Source: Paracoccaceae bacterium
GTDB lineage: Bacteria; Pseudomonadota; Alphaproteobacteria; Rhodobacterales; Rhodobacteraceae
Reading direction: 5' to 3'
NCBI GenBank assembly: GCA_016124615.1
Contig: WGNF01000014.1
Coordinates: 1-40,931, forward strand
DNA: 40,931 nucleotides
The position numbers and the translations under genes were made by a program. Shown here piece after piece: positions 25,704 to 33,662 of the stretch. Within the stretch, counting starts at the first letter, position 1, and each line of letters starts with the position of its first letter. The notes beneath the pieces were generated by a model. That model was not told the DNA's origin. It saw only the letters and a list, made by a program, of their open reading frames with translations, and made no database searches.

Positions 25704-27340
25704 CCAACCTCCTGCCGGTCAAAGCTGTGCGCCGCCGCCAGCCGCCAGGCCTCGTTGAAGCGGGGCGAGGCGGTCGGGTCGGTCAGCAACTGGCCGGGCA
25801 ACAGCGCGTCGTATTGTTCGGCGTAGCTGATCGCCCGGTCGCCCGGCCCGCGCCGCAGCACATGATGCGGGCGCAGATCGGCCGGATGCGTCAGCCCCGC
25901 AGCTGCGATCAGTTCGGCCAGCGCATGCACCGTGTTGGCGTGAAAGTTCTTCACCCGTTCGGCCTTGTCGGGCACCACCACGGCGCGCTGGCGCAGCGGG
26001 TCGGGCGAGGTCACGCCGGTCGGGCACATGCCGGTGTGGCAGCTTTGCGCCTGAATGCAGCCGATCGCGAACATGAAGCCGCGCGCGGCGTTGCACCAGT
26101 CGGCCCCCAGCGCCATCACCCGCGCCATATCGAAGGCCGAGATGATCTTGCCCGAGGCGCCAAGGCGGATACGATCGCGCAGCCCGCAGCCGATCAGCGC
26201 GTTGTGCACGAAGCTGAGCCCGTCGCGCAGCGGCATGCCGATATGATCCATGAACTCCAGCGGCGCGGCGCCGGTGCCGCCCTCTTTGCCGTCGATCACG
26301 ATGAAGTCGGGGGTGATGTCGGTTTCCAGCATCGCCTTGCAGATCGCCATGAATTCCCACGGATGCCCGATGCAAAGCTTGAAGCCCGCAGGCTTGCCGC
26401 CCGAAAGCCTGCGCATCCGCGCCACGAATTCCAGCAGTTCGACCGGCGTCGAGAATGACGAATGCGCGGCGGGCGAAACGCAGTCCTGACCCATCGGCAC
26501 GCCCCGGATCGCGGCGATTTCGGGGGTGATCTTGGCGGCGGGCAGCACGCCGCCGTGGCCCGGCTTGGCGCCCTGGCTCAGCTTCAGCTCGACCATCTTG
26601 ATCTGCGGATCGGCGGCGACGGCGGCGAATTTGTCGGCGTCGAACCGGCCATCTGGCGTGCGGCAGCCGAAATAGCCCGAGCCGATTTCCCAGATGATGT
26701 CGCCGCCAAATTCGCGGTGGTAGGGCGAAACCCCACCCTCGCCGGTGTCATGCGCAAAGCTGCCCATCCTGGCGCCCTTGTTCAGCGAGCGGATGGCGTT
26801 GGCCGACAGCGCGCCATAGCTCATCGCAGAGATGTTCAGGACCGAGGCGGAATAGGGGGCGGTGCATTCGCCCGGATGGCCGATGTCGATCCGCATCGAC
26901 GCGGCCGCGGCGGGGGGCTTGGGCGCCAGCGAGTGATGCAGCCACTCGTACCGCTCGCCATAAACGTCGTACTGGGTGCCGAACGGGCGTTTATCCAGCA
27001 CACCCTTGGCGCGCTGATAGACGATGGCGCGCTTGTCGCGCGGGAAGGGGGCGCCATCCTTGTCGGCCTCGAAGAAATACTGCCGGATCTCGGGGCGGAC
27101 GTTTTCCAGCAGAAACCGTAGATGCGCGGCGATCGGGTAGTTGCGCAGGATGGCGTGGCGGGTCTGCACCAGGTCGCGGATCCCGACCACCGTCAGCGCC
27201 AGAAACGCCAGCGCCAGCAGCGCATCGACCGTTTCCCAGGCCGGATACCGCACGGCGAGCGCGGCAAAGAGCAGCGTGCCGACGACGGCGAGCGTCAACG
27301 GGCTGTAGCGTGCTTCGAACGGTTGCCGAAGGTAGTTCAT
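25700..27340 (-). CDS. FMN-binding glutamate synthase family protein, membrane anchored
   Basis: A 546-aa protein with the FMN/3Fe-4S synthase domain of glutamate synthase but no glutaminase domain. Two N-terminal hydrophobic helices (TLAVVGTLLFAALAV and LLALAFLALTVVGI) anchor it. Landmarks: SAMSYGALS, DTGEGGVSPYH, GGVLPAAKIT, the flavin loop IVIDGKEGGTGAAPLEF, and the iron-sulfur motif C-x5-C-x4-C in GCIQAQSCHTGMCPTGV. The true substrate of these stand-alone proteins is uncertain. ATG 27340 has GGAG eight bases upstream; the frame runs on to 27415. It is divergent from the MscS gene. Confidence 0.93.
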   Translation of the reverse strand: MNYLRQPFEARYSPLTLAVVGTLLFAALAVRYPAWETVDALLALAFLALTVVGIRDLVQTRHAILRNYPIAAHLRFLLENVRPEIRQYFFEADKDGAPFPRDKRAIVYQRAKGVLDKRPFGTQYDVYGERYEWLHHSLAPKPPAAAASMRIDIGHPGECTAPYSASVLNISAMSYGALSANAIRSLNKGARMGSFAHDTGEGGVSPYHREFGGDIIWEIGSGYFGCRTPDGRFDADKFAAVAADPQIKMVELKLSQGAKPGHGGVLPAAKITPEIAAIRGVPMGQDCVSPAAHSSFSTPVELLEFVARMRRLSGGKPAGFKLCIGHPWEFMAICKAMLETDITPDFIVIDGKEGGTGAAPLEFMDHIGMPLRDGLSFVHNALIGCGLRDRIRLGASGKIISAFDMARVMALGADWCNAARGFMFAIGCIQAQSCHTGMCPTGVTSPDPLRQRAVVVPDKAERVKNFHANTVHALAELIAAAGLTHPADLRPHHVLRRGPGDRAISYAEQYDALLPGQLLTDPTASPRFNEAWRLAAAHSFDRQEVG

Positions 27341-27536
27341 CCACGGATCTCCATGCTGCGCGGTGCGTGCCATCGCGGCGTTTCGCCGCGCAGCATAGAC
27401 GCGAATTCTTTTCAATTCGAAGACTGAAACGGGCCGTTTTCATCATTCCGCTGCGGCGATCGGGTGCCTTATGGCGTTTTCCTTGCCTCGCGGCCCGCTT
27501 CTTGCCACAGGTGCGTGAACGGGACGGGGCAAACGG

Positions 27537-28847
27537 ATGGATCAGGCGCAGATCGTCGTAACGGCCGAGGGCTACCTGCGGCAGGGCTGGGCGATCGCCC
27601 GCGACTGGTTGACCACGCCTGCCGCATGGTCGCAGTTCGCGCTGCTGATCGCCGCCTACATGATCGCGGTGGTGCTGGATCGCCGCCTGCTGCCGGTGCT
27701 GCGCCGCCTGCTGACGCCGCCCGCCGGGCAGGCGGGGCTGCTGGTCGAGGCGCGCGGGCTGGCGTTGCGGTTCCTGCCGCTGCTCTTGCCACTGCTGGCC
27801 TATGCGCTGACGGCGGCGGGGCAGGCGGTGACGGTGTCGCTGTTCGGATCGGGCGTGGTGATCGCCTTCGGCAAGCGGGTGTTCCTGTTCCTCGCTGCGC
27901 GCCTTTTCGTGCGCGACGGGCTGCGCGACCCGTTCCTGCGGCTGCTGGGCCGCACCGTGCTGGTTCCGGTGGCGGCGGCCTATGCGCTGGGATTCCTCGA
28001 CGCGATCATTGCGGCGCTGAACGGGATGACGCTGCAGGCGGGCAACATCACCTTTTCGGTGATGGCGCTGATCCGCGGCGCCATTGCGGGGGGTCTGTTG
28101 TTCTGGCTGGGGTCATGGTCGAACCGGCAGAGCGCGGACTACATCAAGAAGCAGGAGGTGCTGCGCCCGGCCACCCGCGAACTGGCGGTGAAGGCGGCCG
28201 AGGTCACGATCTTCGGCGCGGCGTTCCTGCTCTTGATGTCGATCATGGGGATCGACCTGACGGCGCTGGCCGTGGTCGGCGGCGCGCTGGGCGTGGGCAT
28301 CGGGCTGGGCCTGCAACAGATCGCGGCCAATTTCATCAGCGGCATCATCCTGCTGGTCGAGGGGCAGGCGACGGTGGGCGACTATGTGCAACTGGACGGC
28401 GGCGAGGCCGGAACGATCGTCAAGATGACGGCGCGGGCCTGCATTCTGGAAACCTTCGACGGCCGCTGGATCGTGGTGCCCAATCAGGATTTCATCACCA
28501 CGCGGGTGGTGAACTACTCTGACCAAGGCAGCGCCAACCGCTATGAGGCGCCCTTTTCGGTGGCCTATGAGACCGACCTGAACCGGGTGCCCGCGCTGAT
28601 CGAGGCGGCGGTGGCGGCGCTGCCCTTCGTGCTGGCCAAGCCCGAGGGGCCAGAGTGCGAGCTGCGCGGCTTTGGCGAATCCGGCGTTGATTTCGCTGTG
28701 GAATTCTGGGTCAACGGGATCGACGACGGCAAGAACCGCTACACCTCGAAAGTGCTGTTCGCGATTTGGAACGCGCTGAAGGCCGAGGGGGTCGAGATCC
28801 CCTATCCGCGCCGGGTGATCGAGATGCGGCCCGCGGTTCCGGCGTGA
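27537..28847 (+). CDS. MscS-type mechanosensitive ion channel
   Basis: Inner-membrane channel of 436 aa that releases solutes under hypoosmotic stress. Several N-terminal helices precede the pore helix GGALGVGIGLGLQQIAANFISG, with the small-residue packing of MscS TM3. The cytoplasmic beta domain has VGDYVQLDGGEAGTIVKM and IVVPNQDFITTRVVNYS, and the end lies in the alpha/beta domain. It is larger than E. coli MscS (286 aa) because of extra N-terminal helices. The next gene starts inside its stop (GTGA), so the two are co-translated. Confidence 0.94.
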   Translation: MDQAQIVVTAEGYLRQGWAIARDWLTTPAAWSQFALLIAAYMIAVVLDRRLLPVLRRLLTPPAGQAGLLVEARGLALRFLPLLLPLLAYALTAAGQAVTVSLFGSGVVIAFGKRVFLFLAARLFVRDGLRDPFLRLLGRTVLVPVAAAYALGFLDAIIAALNGMTLQAGNITFSVMALIRGAIAGGLLFWLGSWSNRQSADYIKKQEVLRPATRELAVKAAEVTIFGAAFLLLMSIMGIDLTALAVVGGALGVGIGLGLQQIAANFISGIILLVEGQATVGDYVQLDGGEAGTIVKMTARACILETFDGRWIVVPNQDFITTRVVNYSDQGSANRYEAPFSVAYETDLNRVPALIEAAVAALPFVLAKPEGPECELRGFGESGVDFAVEFWVNGIDDGKNRYTSKVLFAIWNALKAEGVEIPYPRRVIEMRPAVPA

Positions 28848-30010
28848 GCGAGGCGCTGGTGATCGGCGCGGGGCCCGCCGGGCTGATGGCGGCGGAGGAA
28901 CTGGCGCGCGCCGGGTTCGGCGTGACGGTGGCCGAGGCCCGCCCCAGCGCCGGGCGGAAGTTCCTGATGGCGGGCAAGTCCGGGCTGAACCTGACCAAGG
29001 TGGAGCCGGAACCGGCGTTCAGGGCGGCCTATGCCGAGGCGGCGGACTGGCTGGCGCCGATGCTGGATGCCTTCGGGCCGGCGGCGGTGCAGGATTGGGC
29101 GCGCGGGCTGGGGCAGGAGGTGTTCACCGGCTCGACCGGGCGGGTGTTTCCGGTGGCGATGAAAGCCTCGCCCCTGCTGCGGGCGTGGCTGGCACATCTG
29201 GGCACGCTGGGGGTGCGGCTGCGCACGCGCTGGCGCTGGACCGGGTTCGAGGGCGCCGCGCTGGTCTTTGCGACGCCGGAGGGGGTGGTGCGGTTGACCC
29301 CGCGCGTCACCGTGCTGGCGCTGGGCGGGGCAAGCTGGGCGCGGCTGGGCTCGGATGGCGCCTGGGCGCCGATCCTGCGGGCCGAAGGGGTGGAGGTCGC
29401 GCCGTTTCAGCCTGCAAACATGGGGTTTTCGGTCGGCTGGTCGGCCCATATGGCGCGCCACTTCGGCCAGCCGGTGAAGGGTGTGGCGCTGCATGCGGGC
29501 GGGCGGATCAGCCGGGGCGAGGTGGTCGTATCGGCGCGCGGGCTGGAGGGTGGCGGGCTTTATCCGCTGTCGCGCGCGCTGCGCGAGGGGGCGGGGCTGG
29601 GGATCGACCTCTGCCCCGAGCGGAGCGTGGACGAGGTGGCGGCGCGGCTGGCGGCGCCGGGGAAAGAGACGCTGGCGAACCGGCTGCGCAAGGGGCTGGG
29701 GCTGACGCCGGCGCAGATCGCGCTGGTGCAGGAATTCGGGCGACCCTTGCCGCAGGGCGCGGCGCTGGCGGCGCTGGTGAAGGCACTGCCGGTGCCGCTG
29801 GGCCCGCCGCGGCCGCTGGACGAGGCGATTTCGACGGCGGGCGGGATCACGCGGGCGGCGTTGACCGAGGGGCTGGAGCTCAGGGCGCGGCCGGGCGTCT
29901 TTGCCTGCGGCGAGATGCTGGATTGGGAGGCGCCGACCGGGGGCTATCTGCTGACCGCCTGCCTTGCCACCGGGCGGTGGGCCGGGCGGGCGGCGGCGGA
30001 AATGGGGTAA
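28844..30010 (+). CDS. HI0933-type flavoprotein (TIGR03862-like)
   Basis: FAD-dependent protein of 388 aa. The dinucleotide fold begins VIGAGPAGLMAAEELARAGF. The family blocks GRKFLMAGKSGLNLTK and VFTGSTGRVFPVAMKAS follow. The C-terminal FAD signature is STAGGITRAALTEGLELR then GVFACGEMLDWEAPTGGYLL. These proteins are annotated as NAD(P)/FAD oxidoreductases without a proven reaction. The start is GTG 28844, overlapping the MscS stop; the frame upstream is a shadow. Confidence 0.92.
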   Translation: MSEALVIGAGPAGLMAAEELARAGFGVTVAEARPSAGRKFLMAGKSGLNLTKVEPEPAFRAAYAEAADWLAPMLDAFGPAAVQDWARGLGQEVFTGSTGRVFPVAMKASPLLRAWLAHLGTLGVRLRTRWRWTGFEGAALVFATPEGVVRLTPRVTVLALGGASWARLGSDGAWAPILRAEGVEVAPFQPANMGFSVGWSAHMARHFGQPVKGVALHAGGRISRGEVVVSARGLEGGGLYPLSRALREGAGLGIDLCPERSVDEVAARLAAPGKETLANRLRKGLGLTPAQIALVQEFGRPLPQGAALAALVKALPVPLGPPRPLDEAISTAGGITRAALTEGLELRARPGVFACGEMLDWEAPTGGYLLTACLATGRWAGRAAAEMG

Positions 30011-30037
30011 AACCCAGTGTTGGCAAGGATTTGCGGG

Positions 30038-30087
30038 CACCGATTTCACACCGCTTTTACACCGTTTTCACACCGATGCCGTCACCG
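30038..30087 (-). repeat. Second array of 11-bp phased repeats, opposite orientation
   Basis: CACCG occurs at 30038, 30049, 30060 and 30071, exactly 11 bases apart, and again at 30083. Read on the minus strand the units are CGGTGTGAAAA, CGGTGTAAAAG, CGGTGTGAAAT, matching the array at 7789-7837. It lies 10 bases upstream of a TTGACA promoter element. Confidence 0.8.
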
Positions 30088-30096
30088 ACGCGAGGC

Positions 30097-30125
30097 TTGA
30101 CAGGGGCCGGGCGGCGGCGAAGAGT
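30097..30125 (+). promoter_or_regulatory. Probable promoter of the lipoprotein gene
   Basis: TTGACA (30097-30102) with a 17-base spacer and AAGAGT (30120-30125). The -35 is perfect and the -10 is weak. It starts 10 bases after the repeat array, the same arrangement as at 7789-7883. Confidence 0.45.
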
Positions 30126-30152
30126 CGGGCGATGTGGCCGAAGGGGGTTCCC

Positions 30153-30542
30153 ATGCCAGTGCGCGTCTCGGGGCTGTGGTTCGCGATCGTCGCCTTTGGG
30201 TTGCTGGCGGGCTGCGTGCCCGCCCTGCTGGACGGCACCCGGCCGGATGGCAGCGCGATCCATGCGATGTTCTATCCCGGCGGCGGGCCGCTGAAAGACC
30301 TCTTGATCCTTGACGGAACCAACTATTTCGGCAAGGCCGAGGTCAGCGCAACCGACCCGCTGGCCGATGTGAAATTCCGGCTGGAGACCGGCCAACAGAT
30401 CCGCGCCGCCTGCCGCACTTATCGCGAGGCGAAGGACGAGCACGGCGAGATGGTGAAGAAATGCACCCGCTACGAGGTGGTGGCGAGCGGGTTCGCGAAG
30501 ATCCCGAAGGGGTCGGTGTTCAAGGAACCGCAGACGGAGTGA
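30153..30542 (+). CDS. Small putative lipoprotein, unknown
   Basis: A 129-aa protein with a lipoprotein signal (PVRVSGLWFAIVAFGLLAGC), giving a lipidated Cys 21 after LLAG. The mature part begins VPALLDGTRPDGSA and has a beta-rich core (LKDLLILDGTNYFGKAEVS) with two further Cys (RAACRTY, KKCTRY). No family is recognised. GAAGGGGG lies upstream of ATG 30153; ATG 30132 is an alternative. It is preceded by the second phased repeat array and a promoter, so it is probably transcribed alone. Confidence 0.78.
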   Translation: MPVRVSGLWFAIVAFGLLAGCVPALLDGTRPDGSAIHAMFYPGGGPLKDLLILDGTNYFGKAEVSATDPLADVKFRLETGQQIRAACRTYREAKDEHGEMVKKCTRYEVVASGFAKIPKGSVFKEPQTE

Positions 30543-30639
30543 GGGGGGCAAGGTAGCGGCGTACCCGGGCCCGGAGGTCGGCTTGGAGCCCAAAAGCGAC
30601 AGGCAATACCGCGTTTCGCAACCCCAAAGTGTCTGGTAG

Positions 30640-31314
30640 ATGGCATGTATGGACACTTCCGATATGGACACTTCCGAGACCATCAAGCCGCGGGCGTCAG
30701 TTCGAAAGCGCGCTGACGCGATCAAGGGATTTCGTTGCAAGAATCTGGTCGCCGTCATCGAAGACCCGAGTGATATCAAGAATATTGGAACAGTCATCCG
30801 GAACGTGAACGCGCTCGGCGTCGAAAAGGCTTATATCGTCGATCCACGCAAAGCACTGCCAGATGACTGGCAAGAGATGCGCGATCGGAAGTCTCTATCG
30901 ACTACTTCGGTTTCCGCAATCAAGTGGACCTTCGTCAAGCGTTTCGACAGCACCGAAGCTTGTCTCGATCATCTGAAAAAGAACGGCTTTGTCTCGCTCG
31001 TTACGTCGCCACATGTGAAGGGCAAGACCAACGTTTGGCTGCACGAGGGCGACTATACGCGGCACACCAAGCTGGCCGTCTGGTTCGGCAATGAGAAGCG
31101 CGGAATCAGTGAGCTTGCGGCAGCGCGGAGCGACATGTGCATGGCAATCCCAATGTTCGGAATGATCGAGAGCCTGAATCTCGGGACCAGTTCTGGTATT
31201 GTGCTTTATGAAGTGGCCAAGCAGCGACGCGAATACCAGAGCAAATTCCGCCGCGGCGTGCGCAAGGGTGAACGGTCCCAACCGCTGCCTACCTTTATGC
31301 CTCGAGAAGAGTGA
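30640..31314 (+). CDS. TrmH/SpoU-family RNA 2'-O-methyltransferase
   Basis: SAM-dependent 2'-O-ribose methyltransferase with a trefoil-knot (SPOUT) fold, 224 aa, probably acting on tRNA. SPOUT motifs: NIGTVIRNVNALGV (motif 1, with the conserved Asn and Arg), LAVWFGNEKRGIS (motif 2) and MAIPMFGMIESLNLGTSSGIVLYE (motif 3). The motifs are close to E. coli TrmH (Gm18). Base and codon use is less GC-rich than the neighbours, suggesting acquisition. Near the start a 15-bp duplication encodes MDTSD-MDTSE, so several ATGs are possible (30640, 30649, 30664); no strong ribosome-binding site is visible. A structured non-coding stretch follows. Confidence 0.9.
   Translation: MACMDTSDMDTSETIKPRASVRKRADAIKGFRCKNLVAVIEDPSDIKNIGTVIRNVNALGVEKAYIVDPRKALPDDWQEMRDRKSLSTTSVSAIKWTFVKRFDSTEACLDHLKKNGFVSLVTSPHVKGKTNVWLHEGDYTRHTKLAVWFGNEKRGISELAAARSDMCMAIPMFGMIESLNLGTSSGIVLYEVAKQRREYQSKFRRGVRKGERSQPLPTFMPREE
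30649..30678 (+). repeat. Tandem 15-bp repeat at the start of the TrmH-like gene
   Basis: ATGGACACTTCCGAT is followed directly by ATGGACACTTCCGAG, duplicating the sequence around a possible start codon. Confidence 0.85.
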
Positions 31315-31380
31315 CGGTCTGCTGAGTCGAGCCATATCGCTCCATCGGTCGCTCACTACTCAGTTCACCGTCCGCTACGT

Positions 31381-31521
31381 CCCGCATAGCGGGCCAACGC
31401 CACTCCGGGCAACGCTTGCCGGTCTTGCCCGATTTCCTGAGCGTCAGGGAAATCGGCCCCCCTTGCCCTTCGGCTTGCGCCTTCGGGCAACGACCCGCGC
31501 GGTCTGCCACTGGCAGACCGC
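31381..31521. other. Intergenic region with four successive hairpins
   Basis: Stems: CCCGC/GCGGG (31381-31393), GATTTCC/GGAAATC with an inner TGA/TCA (31431-31454), TTGCCC/GGGCAA with inner GGC/GCC (31463-31490), and a ten-base stem GCGGTCTGCC/GGCAGACCGC with a three-base loop (31499-31521). It lies between the convergent trmH-like and GST genes. The last could terminate, but no strong T-run follows. A structured RNA or repeat element is possible. Confidence 0.5.
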
Positions 31522-31542
31522 CTTTGCGGGCCGGTCGCCCTC

Positions 31543-32142
31543 CTACCGCGCCATCGCGCGTTTGAAGGCGGGGCGGTCGCGCATCATGGTCAGGTAGTCG
31601 CTGAGCCGGTGCTGGGTGATCGGGAACTTGGCGGACAGCGCCCAGTTGCCGCAATGGGTCAGGATGATGTCGGGCACCGTCATCACCTCGCCCATCAAAA
31701 ACGGGCCTTCGGAGAAGCGGTCCATCAGCACCTTCTGGCTGCGCTCGAACTCCCATTTCAGCGAGTCCTTGATCGAGGCCATGCGCAGTTCCTCGGGCAG
31801 GATGAAGCTGTGGCGGGCGGCCATCCAGAGGGCGGCGTCGAATTCATCGAGCAGGAACTGGGTCAGGCTGTCCTGCCGGGCACGGTCGAGCGTGCCGGCC
31901 GGGTGGGTGAAGGCGCCGTGCTTGTCGGCGAGGTAGGTCAGGATGGCGGTCGAATCGGTGATGGGCGTGCCGTTGTCGATCAGGACCGGCACCTTGCCCG
32001 CCGGGTTGAACGGCGTCACGCCTTCCGACCGGGGGGCGGCGGCGATGTGTTCGAACGGCTGGCCAAGTTCCTCCAGCATCCAGAGCACGCGAAGCGCGCG
32101 GCTGGTGCGGGTGCCGACGACGGTGTAGCCGGTGTGGGACAT
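31543..32142 (-). CDS. Glutathione S-transferase family protein
   Basis: Cytosolic GST-fold protein of 199 aa, conjugating glutathione to electrophiles or acting as a thiol enzyme. The N-terminal thioredoxin-like domain has TRTSRALRVLWMLEELGQPFE, with Ser/Thr near the active site, and the glutathione-binding cis-Pro and Ser as GKVPVLIDNGTPITDSTAI. The C-terminal helical domain includes MTVPDIILTHCGNWA with the N-capping Asp. AGGAG lies seven bases upstream, inside the end of holA, so it is the last gene of the leuS-lptE-holA unit. Confidence 0.93.
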   Translation of the reverse strand: MSHTGYTVVGTRTSRALRVLWMLEELGQPFEHIAAAPRSEGVTPFNPAGKVPVLIDNGTPITDSTAILTYLADKHGAFTHPAGTLDRARQDSLTQFLLDEFDAALWMAARHSFILPEELRMASIKDSLKWEFERSQKVLMDRFSEGPFLMGEVMTVPDIILTHCGNWALSAKFPITQHRLSDYLTMMRDRPAFKRAMAR

Positions 32143-32145
32143 GGT

Positions 32146-33171
32146 CTATCTCCTGGCGAGCATGGCGAGGCGGATCAGGGCACGCTCGATCAGTGCCATC
32201 TGCGGCGCGCGCTGTGACGAGCGCAAGGTCAGATCGGTGTCGATCAGGATCGACAGCGCCTGTTCAAGCCGAGGGCTGCCCCAGCGTTCGGCCTGCCGCT
32301 GCATCCGGTCGCGGCGCGGCCCGAACACCGGCGGGCGCATCCGGGCGAGGCCCGCGGCCGGGCCGCCAGGGTCGGATGCGGCGGCGTGCAGGGCGCGGAA
32401 ATGCCGGGTGGCGCCGATGCAAAGGGTGACGGCGGTGACGCCCTGGCCTTCAAGCCGACGCATCAGGGGGCCGATCTTCTGGTGCTCGGCATCGGCGACG
32501 ACGGCGAGGACGTCATCGACCTCGGCCTCGATCGTGGCGGGGGCGAGGGCGGCAACCTCGGCGGGCGTCAGCGGTGTCGTGTCGCCCCATTTGTAGAGGC
32601 CGATCTTTTCCACGGTCTGGCGGAAATCGCCGGGGTCGAGATCGCGCGAAAGGGCGAGCAAGTCGGTCATCGTGTCGCGCGGGATGTCGTGCAGACCCGC
32701 GGTGGCGAGCATCGCCTCGACCTCTTCCCGGCCCGGCGGGTCGTCGTAAAGGCCAAGGGCGTAGGCGGCGGGGTGCGGTTCAAAGAGTTTGCGCAGGGCG
32801 GATTTGGCGGGCAGCGAGCTGCTGGCGGTGACGACGATCGCCGCATCGCCGGGGCGCCAGTCTTTCAGCGCGGCGGCGATGATGTCGGCCAGCGTGTCGG
32901 TGGCATCCTCGACAAAGGCGGCGCGGGGGCCGGGAAAGAAGCCCTGCGCCTTGACCGCATCCTGCAGGCGGGCGGGATCCTTGCGCAATTCCGGGGCCGG
33001 AATGCGGGTCAGGCGCATTTCCTCTTCGGCGCCGGGGCCCAGCAGGGCGGCCAGCGCGTCCTGCCGCCGCAGCGCCACCCGCATCGCATCGGCGCCGTAG
33101 ATCAGCAGGCCGCAGCGTTTCGGATCGGAGCGGGACAGCGTGCGCAGCAGGTCGGCCGCCGTCAGCTTCAT
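32146..33171 (-). CDS. holA: DNA polymerase III subunit delta (HolA)
   Basis: The delta subunit opens the beta sliding clamp in the clamp loader. The 341-aa length is typical. The N-terminal region LLRTLSRSDPKRCGLLIYGADAMRVALRR is the degenerate AAA+ start of the family. The middle block DPGDFRQTVEKIGLYKWGDTTPLTPAEVAAL and the C-terminal helices (QAERWGSPRLEQALSILIDTDLTLRSS) also match HolA. Its ATG overlaps the lptE stop by four bases. The leuS-lptE-holA order is conserved in alphaproteobacteria. Confidence 0.95.
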   Translation of the reverse strand: MKLTAADLLRTLSRSDPKRCGLLIYGADAMRVALRRQDALAALLGPGAEEEMRLTRIPAPELRKDPARLQDAVKAQGFFPGPRAAFVEDATDTLADIIAAALKDWRPGDAAIVVTASSSLPAKSALRKLFEPHPAAYALGLYDDPPGREEVEAMLATAGLHDIPRDTMTDLLALSRDLDPGDFRQTVEKIGLYKWGDTTPLTPAEVAALAPATIEAEVDDVLAVVADAEHQKIGPLMRRLEGQGVTAVTLCIGATRHFRALHAAASDPGGPAAGLARMRPPVFGPRRDRMQRQAERWGSPRLEQALSILIDTDLTLRSSQRAPQMALIERALIRLAMLARR

Positions 33172-33662
33172 TTCGCCCAGGTTCCGGCCGAGGCGACGAG
33201 CTGCGTCACCAGCTGGTCGGCGAGGATCGTCATCAGGCTGGCATTCGCCGCGTCTTCGTCGGTCAGCGTGGAAACCGGCGTGCCCGCGGCGGAGTAAGAG
33301 GTGAAGCTGTCGGCGCTGCCCTGCGTCAGCACCTTGCCGGTGGCGGCGTCACGCACGGTGTAGGTGACGGTTCCGATCAGGTCGTAGCGGGTGATGGCGT
33401 TCGAGGTGGTGATGCCGACGCCCGTGGTATGGGTGGTGATCTTGTAGGACATCAGGAACCGCGGCGTGTCGGCGCGGCCCAGCCGGTTCTCGATCTCGGA
33501 GACCAGATTGAAGCTGTTCTTGTCGGTCGGGTCGTCGGGGCGCAGGCCGCCGCGCAGGGTTGCCGCCGGGCCCCCCGGCGCGAAGGCCGGGGTAAAGCCG
33601 CAGGCGGCGAGCGGGGCGCCTGCGAGCAGGATCAGGAAGGCGCGGCGGTCAGACGACGACAT
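33168..33662 (-). CDS. lptE: LPS-assembly lipoprotein LptE
   Basis: LptE forms the outer-membrane plug complex with LptD for LPS insertion. The 164-aa product has a lipoprotein signal ([16 protein letters not shown]) with the lipidated Cys followed by [10 protein letters not shown], the family's typical start. The core [13 protein letters not shown] and the C-terminal [17 protein letters not shown] match the family. ATG 33662 lies 14 bases inside the end of leuS, in another frame. The frame open further upstream to 33755 is shadow sequence. It overlaps holA by four bases. Confidence 0.93.
   Translation of the reverse strand: MSSSDRRAFLILLAGAPLAACGFTPAFAPGGPAATLRGGLRPDDPTDKNSFNLVSEIENRLGRADTPRFLMSYKITTHTTGVGITTSNAITRYDLIGTVTYTVRDAATGKVLTQGSADSFTSYSAAGTPVSTLTDEDAANASLMTILADQLVTQLVASAGTWAK

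Noticed and set aside
31381..31521. Hairpin cluster considered as an integron attC site
   Set aside because: The core-site pattern and an integron integrase are missing; the stems are separate rather than one long imperfect palindrome.
31295..31756. A 153-codon minus-strand frame at the end of the GST gene
   Set aside because: It overlaps the GST gene in another frame and has no family features.
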